39,285 nucleotides of DNA from Desulfobulbus sp. Its GTDB lineage: Bacteria > Desulfobacterota > Desulfobulbia > Desulfobulbales > Desulfobulbaceae. The translations under genes were made by a program, and so were the position numbers. The notes below the pieces were generated by a model that made no database searches, had not been told where the DNA came from, and saw only the letters and a list, made by a program, of their open reading frames with translations. Where the stretch lies: the NCBI GenBank assembly GCA_028684915.1, contig JAQUEZ010000042.1, forward strand, positions 1-39,285, in the 5' to 3' direction. Positions within the stretch are counted from its first letter, which is position 1; each line of letters opens with the position of its first letter. Below, in pieces: positions 14,802 through 22,819 of the stretch.

Positions 14802-16385
14802 ATGTATCATCGGTTACTAAAAGTCTTTATTGCAACACAGGATTCTCAGCTCGAAACGATTCTTCAAACAGTGCAACCCGAGGAAAGGTTTTCTCATCAA
14901 TTTCTTTGCTCGCATAATGTCGATGAATTTGACTTAAACGACTACTCGATCGTTATCCTTGATTTCGACACCGTTGCCCCCGATTCCTTGGAGCGTATTG
15001 AAGCAATAAAAAATGACCATGTTGCTGTGATAGGTTGTTTTACTGCCGATAGCTTTCCTATTCTATCAGAGCATTACCAACTCTTTGACCAGGTCTGGAT
15101 TAAACCTTTTGCTGATGACAAACTCCAGACCTCCCTTGCCGAGATCTTGAGGCGTTTTAAAGAACGGGAAGATGCCATCCTTGGCCAAAAATATCTGGAT
15201 ACCCTGATAGACAGTCTGCCCGATCTGATTTGGTTCAAAGATGCTCGAGGATCCCATCTGAAAGTCAACGATAGTTTCTGCCGCACCGTCAATAAAACCA
15301 AGGCTCAGGTAGAAGGCCGGGGACATTATTACATTTGGGATCTTGAACCTGATGAATACGCCCAGGGGGAATATATTTGCCTGGAGTCCGAAGAGATTGT
15401 TCTTAACAGGAAGGAAACCTGCCTCTTTGATGAAACGGTGAAATGCGGTGATGAACTTCGAAAGTTCAAAACCTATAAATCACCGATCTTTGACACTGAT
15501 GGCGAAGTTGTCGGCACAGTCGGTTTTGCTCACGATGTTACCGACTTACAGAATTTGCTGATCGAGTTGAATATTTTGATTGAAGGACTGCCTTTTGCCG
15601 TCATGGTGACCGACAAAGATAGGAGTATTACGAGCGTTAACCAAAAATTCATCGATATTTTTGTTCTTGACCGCTCCGAATTCATCGGCAAAAAAGTTGA
15701 TTTTTTTATCGATGAATCCAAGCCATATACTCGCAGTAAACGATGGCTAATTGAGAAGGAAGATGGAAACATCTTCCTTCTTTCAAAGAATAAAGTTCTA
15801 AAAATTCATGAGGAAAAGCTACTAGATATATTTGGTGTATTAGCTGGCCATGTCTTTCTTTTTGTAGATATTACTCTTGAGTATCAATATAAAAACAAGC
15901 TGCTTATCGATGCCAACACTGATCATTTAACTAAATTGAATAACAGGCGCAGTCTTCAGGATTTTATGCGGAAAACCCCTTGCCAGTCGGGCATGTTGCT
16001 GTTACTCGCGGATCTTGATAACTTTAAGGAAGTCAATGATCAACATGGTCACGATGAAGGAGATAGAGTATTGGTCGCCTTTGCCGACTTGCTGCAGCAG
16101 CTGTTTCCCGCTGAAAATCTCTTCCGTCTTGGCGGCGATGAATTTGCCATCATTCTTCCCCAGGTGGAGGGTGAGTACAGGCCCAAACAATACGCTGAGC
16201 AACTATTGTCTGGGTTTGCAGCAAAAGTTGCCCGAAAGTTCCCTTATACCAATATTTCTGTCAGTATCGGGGGGGCCATTGATGCCGGTGATGGGGACTT
16301 CGGTGAATTGTTCAAAAGAGCGGATATGGCCCTGTATGACTCAAAAAACGCAGGGAAAAGCGCCTACACTTTTTGTAACAAATAA
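14802..16385 (+). CDS. PAS-GGDEF diguanylate cyclase with a receiver-like N-terminus, 527 aa
   Basis: Makes the second messenger cyclic di-GMP from two GTP. Residues ~5-125 resemble a degenerate response-regulator receiver (VFIATQDSQLETIL; IVILDFD; QVWIKPF), with the Lys-Pro of such folds. A PAS domain follows at ~130-250 (LDTLIDSLPDLIWFKDARG...VVGTVGFAHDVTD) and a second, shorter PAS-like region at ~255-360. The GGDEF domain covers ~370-527, with the intact catalytic motif RLGGDEF (GGDEF at 444-448) and DLDNFKEVNDQHGHDEGD. No RxxD inhibitory site is seen just upstream, so product feedback may be absent. The start has GAGGAG 11 bases upstream. It is cargo that could alter host biofilm or motility after transfer. 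Confidence 0.93.
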   Translation: MYHRLLKVFIATQDSQLETILQTVQPEERFSHQFLCSHNVDEFDLNDYSIVILDFDTVAPDSLERIEAIKNDHVAVIGCFTADSFPILSEHYQLFDQVWIKPFADDKLQTSLAEILRRFKEREDAILGQKYLDTLIDSLPDLIWFKDARGSHLKVNDSFCRTVNKTKAQVEGRGHYYIWDLEPDEYAQGEYICLESEEIVLNRKETCLFDETVKCGDELRKFKTYKSPIFDTDGEVVGTVGFAHDVTDLQNLLIELNILIEGLPFAVMVTDKDRSITSVNQKFIDIFVLDRSEFIGKKVDFFIDESKPYTRSKRWLIEKEDGNIFLLSKNKVLKIHEEKLLDIFGVLAGHVFLFVDITLEYQYKNKLLIDANTDHLTKLNNRRSLQDFMRKTPCQSGMLLLLADLDNFKEVNDQHGHDEGDRVLVAFADLLQQLFPAENLFRLGGDEFAIILPQVEGEYRPKQYAEQLLSGFAAKVARKFPYTNISVSIGGAIDAGDGDFGELFKRADMALYDSKNAGKSAYTFCNK

Positions 16386-16457
16386 CCTGTGATTCGAAGT
16401 GGGAAGTGGCTCCGAAATTTTTTTCAGAATCGAGGAGTAATTAAATATAGATACTGG

Positions 16458-16470
16458 CAGGTTCAACCTG
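16458..16470. repeat. 13-bp palindrome CAGGTT-C-AACCTG
   Basis: Perfect inverted repeat with a single central base, in the gap between the diguanylate cyclase and the tandem-recombinase element. It lies 26 bp outside the left direct repeat of that element and may be an operator or terminator remnant. The rest of 16,386-16,495 shows nothing clear. Confidence 0.35.
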
Positions 16471-16504
16471 TTCTATGTTGGCAAGGGTTGAGCTTCTTCC
16501 TGAT

Positions 16505-16517
16505 TATACGTAACAAA
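16505..16517 (+). repeat. left terminal inverted repeat of the tandem-recombinase element
   Basis: TATACGTAACAAA, an exact inverted copy of 18764-18776. Its first three bases are shared with the end of the direct repeat CTTCCTGATTAT. Confidence 0.65.
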
Positions 16518-16589
16518 AATATACCGATGATGTAGTATGCTATGGTCATCAACGTCCTGTTTTTTCTGCAAAAGAAAAAGGAGGCGAAA

Positions 16590-17912
16590 ATGGCCGACCA
16601 AATCAGTATACTGAACAATCCCTATCAGGTTGACTGGGCAGCTTATGTGCAGGAAATGCATTGGCCCGTTTTTCTTCCGTCGTCCGATCAACCGACGCCG
16701 GATCCTTTTACTCCCCCCGAACTATTCTTTTCCCCAATCGCAGGGGCAATGCCTGTCTGGCAACCTGGTAAAAAACGCCGAGGACTCGACAGGGCTACTG
16801 CCAGGTTGCTCGATACAGGCTTTCCCGGTGCAGATGTTGCCGTCGAGTACCTGAGAGACAAGTATACTAAAAATCTCTCAGCCTCTACCATCGATCAGTC
16901 TGGAAGGATTTGCCTGTTTTTCCTTGCCTTTTTACAAGGTATCGGCACCAATATTTACGAAGTCAGCCGGACGGATATCAATGCATTTGTTGCTCATGAA
17001 CATGAACGTGGGCTGAAGATTAATTCTGTGAGAGGGCATCTTCGATCGCTGTATGCATTTATCAACTATCTGGTTGATAAGGGGCTGCTGCCTTACGATA
17101 TTCTGCGAAAGAAAATTCGAATCAAGGAGCCTGAGGTATTGCCCAAAGCCATACCTGCTGAAGACATAGCATTGCTGCTCAGAGAGATAACTGCTACACG
17201 GGATCGAGCCTTAATCCTGCTGTTACTGCGTACCGGAATGCGGATTGGTGAACTCCTGCAGGTAAAAATGACGGATATTATCCTGCCGGAGAAGAAGATC
17301 CTGCTTTTTCTTGGGGAAAAAAATTTTCAAGGACGTGTTGTCTACTTCAATGTTGACGCATTTCATGCCTTGCAGCAGTGGCTTGCTGTTCGCGATGTCA
17401 CTCAAGAGTACCTTTTTTACAGCAAAGGCAGGGAGCAAATAAGTTACGTGGCCTGCTGGATGGTCATGAAAAAGGCGCTTGAGAGAACCGGGTTGGACCA
17501 TAAAGGGTACAGTCTCCACAGCCTTCGCCATACATTCGCCACTGACATGCTTAACGCCGGTATGCGACTGGAAGTTCTGCAACAGCTTCTCGGTCATAAA
17601 TCTATCGATATTACCATGCGATACGCAAGGATGTCGGACAGAACCCGGGAGAACGAATATTTCAAGGCTATGGCGACCATAGAACAAGGAGAACAGCATG
17701 AATCTCACAGAATCAATTCTCCATTACAGGCAGTATTTGAAGAGAAAAAACTACTCCGCACACACCGTAAAAAAACTATCTTCATAGGTTACAGAGATTC
17801 ATTGCGTGGTTGGCGCTCCCCATTGAGTCCGTGCAGGCCAAAGATGTCAAAAGGTATATCGACACGCTGCTGGAACGCCGTCTTTCAGCGCAGACGGTCA
17901 ATGGGCACCTGA
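16590..17912 (+). CDS. tyrosine recombinase, first of the tandem pair, 440 aa as read
   Basis: Site-specific recombinase with a ~90-residue N-terminal extension, a SAM-like core-binding domain (~82-165), and a catalytic domain with R218 (RTGMRIGELL), H310-x-x-R313 (HSLRHTFA), H336 (LLGHKSID) and nucleophile Tyr345 (ITMRYARMS). The ATG at 16590 has AAGGAGG nearby; an upstream in-frame start is less likely. After about residue 370 the sequence runs over the start of the next gene and becomes unlike a recombinase. If one A is removed from the A7 run at 17769-17775, this frame stops at TAG 17785 and the next gene becomes whole, so the last ~45 residues are probably an artefact of that indel. Confidence 0.88.
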   Translation: MADQISILNNPYQVDWAAYVQEMHWPVFLPSSDQPTPDPFTPPELFFSPIAGAMPVWQPGKKRRGLDRATARLLDTGFPGADVAVEYLRDKYTKNLSASTIDQSGRICLFFLAFLQGIGTNIYEVSRTDINAFVAHEHERGLKINSVRGHLRSLYAFINYLVDKGLLPYDILRKKIRIKEPEVLPKAIPAEDIALLLREITATRDRALILLLLRTGMRIGELLQVKMTDIILPEKKILLFLGEKNFQGRVVYFNVDAFHALQQWLAVRDVTQEYLFYSKGREQISYVACWMVMKKALERTGLDHKGYSLHSLRHTFATDMLNAGMRLEVLQQLLGHKSIDITMRYARMSDRTRENEYFKAMATIEQGEQHESHRINSPLQAVFEEKKLLRTHRKKTIFIGYRDSLRGWRSPLSPCRPKMSKGISTRCWNAVFQRRRSMGT

Positions 17913-18601
17913 TCGCCATCCGCAGGTTTTATGCCTATCTCATTGATGAAGAGGAAAGGCAGGTGAACAATCCCGCTGTCAGCGGAATGGCCCTCCGGCT
18001 CCCTAAACCATTGCCTCGCCATCTGCGGGACGGCGACATTCCTGTTTTCTTTGCCTCGGTCAAGAAGCCAAGGGACAGAGCCATGTTTATGTTGATGCTC
18101 CGCTGCGGTCTCAGGGTGGAAGAACTGGCCAACCTGGCTCTGGATGCCATTGATTATCGACGTAACCAGATCGTTGTACGAGCCGGCAAGGGAGCCAAAG
18201 ACAGGGTTGTCTACATCAGTAACGATGCTGCAGATGCCTTGGCCAATTATCTGCAAAAAAGAATGCAAACAAACGAACAGAAGGTTTTCCTTGTAGAAAA
18301 AGGAAGTTACAAGGGCATGCCTCTCTCGGTGAGAGGGATACAGAAGAGGATCGAGTACTGCGCGAAAAAAAGCGGAATAGCGGTGTCGTGCCACCAGTTA
18401 CGGCATACCATGGCTACGCAGTTGCTTAATGCCGATGCAGATATTGTCACTATCCAGAACCTGCTTGGGCACACCCGCATCAAAACGACCATGCGTTATT
18501 GCAGGCTCTCCAATATGAAAGCACAGCGAGATTACTACAAGGCCATAGGAAAAATTGAAGAGCAAAGTGGTATATTGTCTTCAAGAAATATGAGGTGCTA
18601 A
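17698..18601 (+). pseudogene. tyrosine recombinase, second of the tandem pair, split by a +1 frameshift at an A7 run
   Basis: The ATG at 17698 reads MNLTESILHYRQYLKRKN then ...SAHTVK and stops at TAG 17785. In the +1 frame from 17774 the reading continues NYLHRLQRFIAWLALPIESV and on to the stop at 18601. Joining at the A7 run (17769-17775) gives a normal ~300-aa recombinase: SAM-like domain first, then RCGLRVEELA (Arg), HQLRHTMA (His-x-x-Arg) and LLGHTRIKTTMRYCRLS (His, Tyr). All catalytic residues remain. The break may be a real mutation, a sequencing error, or slippage of RNA polymerase or ribosome on the A-run that makes some full-length protein. The open part alone (from TTG 17810) lacks much of the core-binding domain. 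Confidence 0.8.
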
Positions 18602-18763
18602 ACCGCTCCGCCAGGAGCCACGTGCTCCGACGAGCAATAGAGGGGCCCATTCTCGCAAGCGGCCCCTGACTCCGCTCACCTCGGAGGAAACCCTTGACAT
18701 CGGAGGAAATTGCAGGGCAAAATAACAACAGGTAACATTTCAATTTAAAAAGAAAAAACAGGA
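18602..18763. repeat. right-end region of the element with GC-rich hairpins and short direct repeats
   Basis: Holds AGGGGCC (18641-18647) / GGCCCCT (18661-18667), GGAGC/GCTCC near 18,614-18,628, and a 10-bp direct repeat TCGGAGGAAA at 18681-18690 and 18700-18709. Several CTCCG/CGGAG copies appear in both directions. No T-run follows the hairpins, so they are not simple terminators. They may be recombinase-binding subsites. The inverted 13-mer TCCTGTTTTTTCT (minus strand, 18751-18763) abuts the right terminal repeat. Confidence 0.4.
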
Positions 18764-18776
18764 TTTGTTACGTATA
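18764..18776 (-). repeat. right terminal inverted repeat of the tandem-recombinase element
   Basis: TTTGTTACGTATA on plus, exact complement of the left terminal repeat at 16505-16517. It is followed directly by the direct repeat CTTCCTGATTAT (18777-18788). Confidence 0.65.
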
Positions 18777-18990
18777 CTTCCTGATTATCTCTGACTGAGC
18801 GAGTAAATCCTTCCAATAAGTCATAACTTTCAGCTTATCCTTGGATGCTCCCCGCACCGCAACCCATTACGATCTAATACAACTTTTTCTCTCTAACATT
18901 CAAAGGCTATCTGCACAACATCTTGAAAAAACAATTTTTTTCAGAAGAAACCCTACACGCCCACGGCGTGACACTTCTATCTTTCCCATC

Positions 18991-19029
18991 ACAATAAAAA
19001 GAACGGGGGAGAATTTTCATCCTTCCCCG
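18991..19029 (-). terminator. intrinsic terminator of the transfer operon
   Basis: On the minus strand the sequence reads CGGGGAAGG-loop-CTCCCCCG followed by TTCTTTTTATTG: a GC-rich stem (19004-19029) and a U-rich tail. It lies 54 bp after the trbN stop and would end the long traL-to-trbN transcript. The rest of 18,789-19,082 shows no gene. Confidence 0.75.
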
Positions 19030-19082
19030 CTTCTGCAACTTGAGTCCAGCCAGCAATATAGTATTTGCAGCTCTTTCATCTC

Positions 19083-19781
19083 CTAAATGTTTTTAGGAAA
19101 CCGTTTCACGAACGGATCAACTCGACCTTCTTGCCTTGAGCTGTTGAGTAATTTTGAATTCCTCTCGGATACAATCAATGGCGCGAGGCTCTCCCCCTTT
19201 TCATCGACGACCTCAATGCTTCTTACCCCTTTCGGTTTCCGATCAGTGAAAGAGGATAGGCTACCAGGCACTGTTGCTTTGGGTGCCCGTCCCTTGGCCA
19301 GAGCTCCTTTGACCATTTCAGCATACCTTCGCCCCTTGGACTCATTGGGAGAGTGATATGCCCCAACCGCCTCCCAGGTCTGGCCGTGGCGATCGATTTC
19401 CTGCTTCAGGATCCATGACCCCAAATATATATTTGCTAACGGATCAAAGGCGGCCTCTAAAGGGATCCCGTACTTCTTGAGCCAGAAATTATTCACCTGC
19501 ATTATTCCGGAATCAAAGGAGCAGCCTTCTGCTTCCGCATGTTTCGCCATGGCCACAGCCTTCTCTTTGGAGGTAAGCCTATATCCCTTCCCTTCTATAT
19601 TGAGCGACCAGGGACTGGAACCGCTTTCGACATTGGCAATGGCCTGCGTCCAGACAACCGGAACGCCCCAGAACTGGGCCGCCTCCTCAAACATGGAAGC
19701 CATGGGCAAAACCTGCTCAGCATGAGCAGATTCTGCAACCACTGTTCCCAGGAAAAACAGTACAAGAATCTTCAGTCTCAC
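19083..19781 (-). CDS. trbN: TrbN-like lytic transglycosylase, VirB1 role, 232 aa
   Basis: Exported enzyme that opens peptidoglycan so the conjugation channel can be built. It has a signal peptide (MRLKILVLFFLGTVVAESAHA) and a goose-lysozyme/SLT fold with catalytic Glu in ANVESGSSPWSLN (~residue 53), SFDSGIMQVNNFWLKKYG and AVGAYHSPNE. The last ~70 residues are a basic, low-complexity tail. The start is GTG at 19781, overlapping the traC stop (GTGA), with GAGG 8 bases upstream. It is the last gene of the operon, before a terminator. Confidence 0.88.
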   Translation of the reverse strand: MRLKILVLFFLGTVVAESAHAEQVLPMASMFEEAAQFWGVPVVWTQAIANVESGSSPWSLNIEGKGYRLTSKEKAVAMAKHAEAEGCSFDSGIMQVNNFWLKKYGIPLEAAFDPLANIYLGSWILKQEIDRHGQTWEAVGAYHSPNESKGRRYAEMVKGALAKGRAPKATVPGSLSSFTDRKPKGVRSIEVVDEKGESLAPLIVSERNSKLLNSSRQEGRVDPFVKRFPKNI

Positions 19782-22147
19782 CGTTCAACCTCAACAACTT
19801 GGGCATTCACCTGCTTGGCCACGGCGTCAAGCCCTCGGGACTTATGCAGATCGTTAAAATCGGTGTATTTTCTCAAGATCTCTTCACTATTGAACTTGGG
19901 CACCGCCACAGTCGCGCCTATTGCCTCCGCAGCCTCCTTTGCCTTTTTCAGCCCGACATTGCCAATGGGTGTACCATTGATTTGCTCAACCAGGTGGTGA
20001 TCGTTATCCGCACATATTGTGATCTCCGCATCGGGATACTGTTCACGCAAGATCTCCGCGACAGGCTGGAGGTTATGGGCCGTGAAAGCTGCAACAACTG
20101 TCAGGCCGGTGGCCATGTGGATGCTCGCTGCTGTAGCATATCCCTCAGCAAGTAGGATCTCCCCATTGTCCAAGTGATCAGAGGAAGGGATCACCAGGGC
20201 GGCGCCATGTTGAGGGCACCCAGATTCAAACCTCTTTGCGCCATTGGGTTCGATCCACTGCAGTGTTTGAATGTGACCGGTACGAAGATCGAAGCCGGGA
20301 ATGAGCAGATTACCCCGATTATCCTGTTTGAGACCGTACCCCTCAACCCCTTTGTCACTGAGGTATATGTGCTCATTCGCTGGCTCAGCATTCATCCATT
20401 TGGCATAGGCCCGTTTTTTGGCCTTGGCCCGTTGTTCCTGAATCTGCTGTTCGCGCTCGGCTTTTCGAACCTGGGCTTCGGCCTGCAAAGCTTCTTTTTC
20501 TGGCTCAGTCAGCGTATGGCCGGTTGCAACCCATTTGATATGTTCACCGGTTTTGTAATTTTGCCCCCAGCCATTAGGACGCCCGTCTTCATAACCACAA
20601 TAGGCTCCATCCTTGGCCCCGTGTTTACCGGATTCCACAGGGACGCGATGAATCCTTCCGTCAAGAATCGGCTCCGCGACTATCAAGCCGGCCTCTCGAA
20701 GCATTTGAGAAAATTCCTGGGTCGGCGGCATATTTGGGATGGAATTAACGGTTTCTCTCTCAGGCAACCAGGCCGACAATGGAATCAGATCCGTGCCTTG
20801 AGGTGCATACCATCGCTTCGCCTCGCTATCCCACTTTGCCCCTGCCTTTTTTGCCTTATTTTTTTCCTTATAGGGGACATTCAAATAGGTTTTTGTTTCG
20901 GCCAAAAGGCTGGCTTCTTGAACCGCAGTGTCTTGCTCAAGGAGTTTATCCGAGCGATTATAGCCAGCCATGAAACTCTCTTTCATCTCCTTGGGAGGCG
21001 GATATTCCAGCCCCTCGAACTTGAGGATGAATTTTGTTTGATCCGCGAAATCGTGATCCTGGCTCGCCAAGACATAAATGTTTGTATTGTGTTGATACTC
21101 GCAGTGTAATGGCCCCTGCCGATGGGTGGCGCACATGACCCGATAGGCTGATCCGGCTTCCTGTGCGGTCTCGTATTCCTGATACACTTCCGGAGATGAC
21201 CCGCTGATGATAAACACCCCTGCCTCCTTTTCCGTTTGCTGCACGGCCATTTCATGTTCCAGATTCATCACATACTCCTTGATTTTCTCCGCATCGCGGC
21301 AAGCCCGCATAATTTCCTGCGGATCCTTTTTCAAAACACTCACCCAACTCTCGACATAGGAAACATGTTGATTGGGCTGATGAGGCAGGCCAAGCTCCTG
21401 ACTGAGCATCCAGGAGGCAATCTCAGCACGTAGCTCCTCCTTGGCGTACACTTCGGATCCAAACGGCCCAAACTCTCGATCCATTCGGCTTGGGTGCCCG
21501 GTCCAATGCCCCAGCTCATGCAATGCCGTGCTGTAGTAGTCGCCAGCCTCGGGAAAGTTCTCCTTTGGCGGCAAATGAATGTCATCGGTGGACATCCGAT
21601 AAAAGGCGCGATCAACCTGATCATGACTGATCGCGGCTCCTGATCCGGTCAATATTTCCTCTCCTTTACGAAGAGGATCCCAGGTAAGCTCCGGTTCCTC
21701 ATACGGGGGAATATCCTGACCATCGAGCGTCTGCAGCTGGCTTGCATGGAACACCGAAAATACGTGCAGACGCGGGCGTTCCAACTGAACGGTTTCCTTT
21801 TTCTCTTCACCGTTTTCATCGACAACGGGGTGACCGGATTCATCGAGAACGCTCTGCCGATCCGTCCATTGCCAAAACACAACCTGCTGGGCCCTGGAGC
21901 CCTTCTTGACCCGCCATTCCTGCTCATTGGCCTGCTTAAAGGTCAACCATCGGGGATCAGCAAAGCCATGGCGAGCCAACATAATGGTGTTAACCCCTCT
22001 ATATGTAGTTCCAGAGATCGGGTTCATGGGCCGATGGGACTCTCCCGCTTTCCACGGTTTCTGCCAGGGGGCCGTCCCCTTTTGCAGTTCCTCGATAATG
22101 CTTTCGGTGAAGGTTTCCGCGACGCTTTTCCGCTCAGATTTCTTCAT
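19778..22147 (-). CDS. traC: TraC-like primase with ArdC-type antirestriction/ssDNA-binding N-terminus, 789 aa
   Basis: Likely primes complementary-strand synthesis in the recipient and may protect incoming single-stranded DNA. The N-terminal ArdC-type ssDNA-binding domain (~10-125: GTAPWQKPWKAGE, NPISGTTYRGVNTIML, KKGSRAQQVVFW) is followed by a zincin-like metallopeptidase domain with HELGHWTGH at ~210-218. A DUF5710-like segment (LNVPYKEKNKAKKAGAKWD) and then a Toprim domain at ~640-770 (LLAEGYATAASIH; ITICADNDHH) complete it. It is shorter than RP4 TraC (about 1,060 aa as remembered). The ATG at 22147 has GGGGGAG close upstream; a TTG five codons earlier is less likely. It overlaps trbN by 4 bp and the small gene upstream by 14 bp. 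Confidence 0.9.
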   Translation of the reverse strand: MKKSERKSVAETFTESIIEELQKGTAPWQKPWKAGESHRPMNPISGTTYRGVNTIMLARHGFADPRWLTFKQANEQEWRVKKGSRAQQVVFWQWTDRQSVLDESGHPVVDENGEEKKETVQLERPRLHVFSVFHASQLQTLDGQDIPPYEEPELTWDPLRKGEEILTGSGAAISHDQVDRAFYRMSTDDIHLPPKENFPEAGDYYSTALHELGHWTGHPSRMDREFGPFGSEVYAKEELRAEIASWMLSQELGLPHQPNQHVSYVESWVSVLKKDPQEIMRACRDAEKIKEYVMNLEHEMAVQQTEKEAGVFIISGSSPEVYQEYETAQEAGSAYRVMCATHRQGPLHCEYQHNTNIYVLASQDHDFADQTKFILKFEGLEYPPPKEMKESFMAGYNRSDKLLEQDTAVQEASLLAETKTYLNVPYKEKNKAKKAGAKWDSEAKRWYAPQGTDLIPLSAWLPERETVNSIPNMPPTQEFSQMLREAGLIVAEPILDGRIHRVPVESGKHGAKDGAYCGYEDGRPNGWGQNYKTGEHIKWVATGHTLTEPEKEALQAEAQVRKAEREQQIQEQRAKAKKRAYAKWMNAEPANEHIYLSDKGVEGYGLKQDNRGNLLIPGFDLRTGHIQTLQWIEPNGAKRFESGCPQHGAALVIPSSDHLDNGEILLAEGYATAASIHMATGLTVVAAFTAHNLQPVAEILREQYPDAEITICADNDHHLVEQINGTPIGNVGLKKAKEAAEAIGATVAVPKFNSEEILRKYTDFNDLHKSRGLDAVAKQVNAQVVEVER

Positions 22148-22298
22148 CAGCTCCCCCTTCAATCACATCGCCCAAATCCTCCTCGCTGAAAAACGCGCCC
22201 ATATAGTCGGCGACATCCGGATCCACCGGAACCCCCAGCCCGGGGTTCTCCAAGGCCTGCTGTTCAACTTTCCGTGCTGCTGCTTTCAGATATTCCAT
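22134..22298 (-). CDS. small acidic protein between traF and traC, 54 aa
   Basis: Reads MEYLKAAARKVEQQALENPG, then VPVDPDVADYMGAFFSEEDL, and ends in an acidic tail. An in-frame ATG two codons upstream (22304) sits too close to the GAGG site, so 22298 is preferred. It overlaps the traC start by 14 bp and follows traF after 11 bp, so it is translated within the operon. Its tight spacing and sensible composition support a real gene. Small TraD/TraE-type proteins occupy similar places in IncP-like systems, but I cannot show homology. No function is assigned. Confidence 0.6.
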   Translation of the reverse strand: MEYLKAAARKVEQQALENPGLGVPVDPDVADYMGAFFSEEDLGDVIEGGADEEI

Positions 22299-22309
22299 GA
22301 GCATTTTCC

Positions 22310-22819
22310 TCAAAAGGTGATGACCGGTTCAACCGGCCTCAAAGAAACGATCGGCACCAGTCCGAAGTATCGGCTGTCGAAACTGCCGTCGTGGTGTTGC
22401 GAAAGAAGGAGCGCTTTTCCAGCGGGAATGACTCCAGAGGAGAGATGAGATGGCGGCATGGCGCGCCCTTGGTTGTCCCTGCCAAGAATTTTTGTGTGCT
22501 CCAGAACGCGGTTGTTGACCATGATCCGGCCGTCGAAAGAGCAAATTTTGTCGCCAGGAAGGCCGTTGATCACTTTCAACAGTGGCCTGAGTCCGGAAGG
22601 ACAGGATCCGGGCGCCAGATACCCTCGCTCTCGCGCCAATTGGATGAACTTGGGATCATCAAGGCAAAAAGCGACAATTTGCCCCCGATGCAGTGGCTCG
22701 CTTGCGAGCCGGTACAGACCAACCGGTAAAGAAGACGTCAAGTTGACTCGTAAACCAAGCTGCCAGCAGACAACCGCCACAATCGAAATGCACAGGCTAA
22801 TCGCACAAATACTTTTCAT
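22310..22819 (-). CDS. traF: TraF-like serine peptidase that matures the conjugative pilin, 169 aa
   Basis: Signal-peptidase-like (S26C) membrane protease. In RP4, TraF cleaves and cyclises the pilin TrbC. One N-terminal membrane helix (~4-22) precedes the catalytic serine in NLTSSLPVGLYR (Ser30 by alignment with the RP4 motif), the general-base lysine in LLKVINGLPGD (Lys82), and Asp148 in GSFDSRYFG, matching the Ser-Lys-Asp set of RP4 TraF. The ATG at 22819 has GGAAG upstream and overlaps the end of traG by 23 bp. Its substrate is expected to be the TrbC product of 32,919-33,230. Confidence 0.92.
   Translation of the reverse strand: MKSICAISLCISIVAVVCWQLGLRVNLTSSLPVGLYRLASEPLHRGQIVAFCLDDPKFIQLARERGYLAPGSCPSGLRPLLKVINGLPGDKICSFDGRIMVNNRVLEHTKILGRDNQGRAMPPSHLSSGVIPAGKALLLSQHHDGSFDSRYFGLVPIVSLRPVEPVITF

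Larger units (their letters stand above)
16496..18788. mobile_element. putative 2.3-kb element with two tandem tyrosine recombinases and terminal inverted repeats
   Basis: Flanked by a 12-bp direct repeat CTTCCTGATTAT at 16496-16507 and 18777-18788. Inside are 13-bp perfect inverted repeats: TATACGTAACAAA at 16505-16517 and its complement at 18764-18776. A second 13-mer, TCCTGTTTTTTCT, is also inverted between the ends: 16555-16567 on plus, 18751-18763 on minus. Between them are only two recombinase genes in the same direction. The nested repeats argue for a discrete mobile unit inserted between the cyclase and trbN. It recalls multi-recombinase units such as RIT elements or Tn554 but has two recombinases, not three. 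It could instead be a remnant of a larger unit. Confidence 0.65.
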
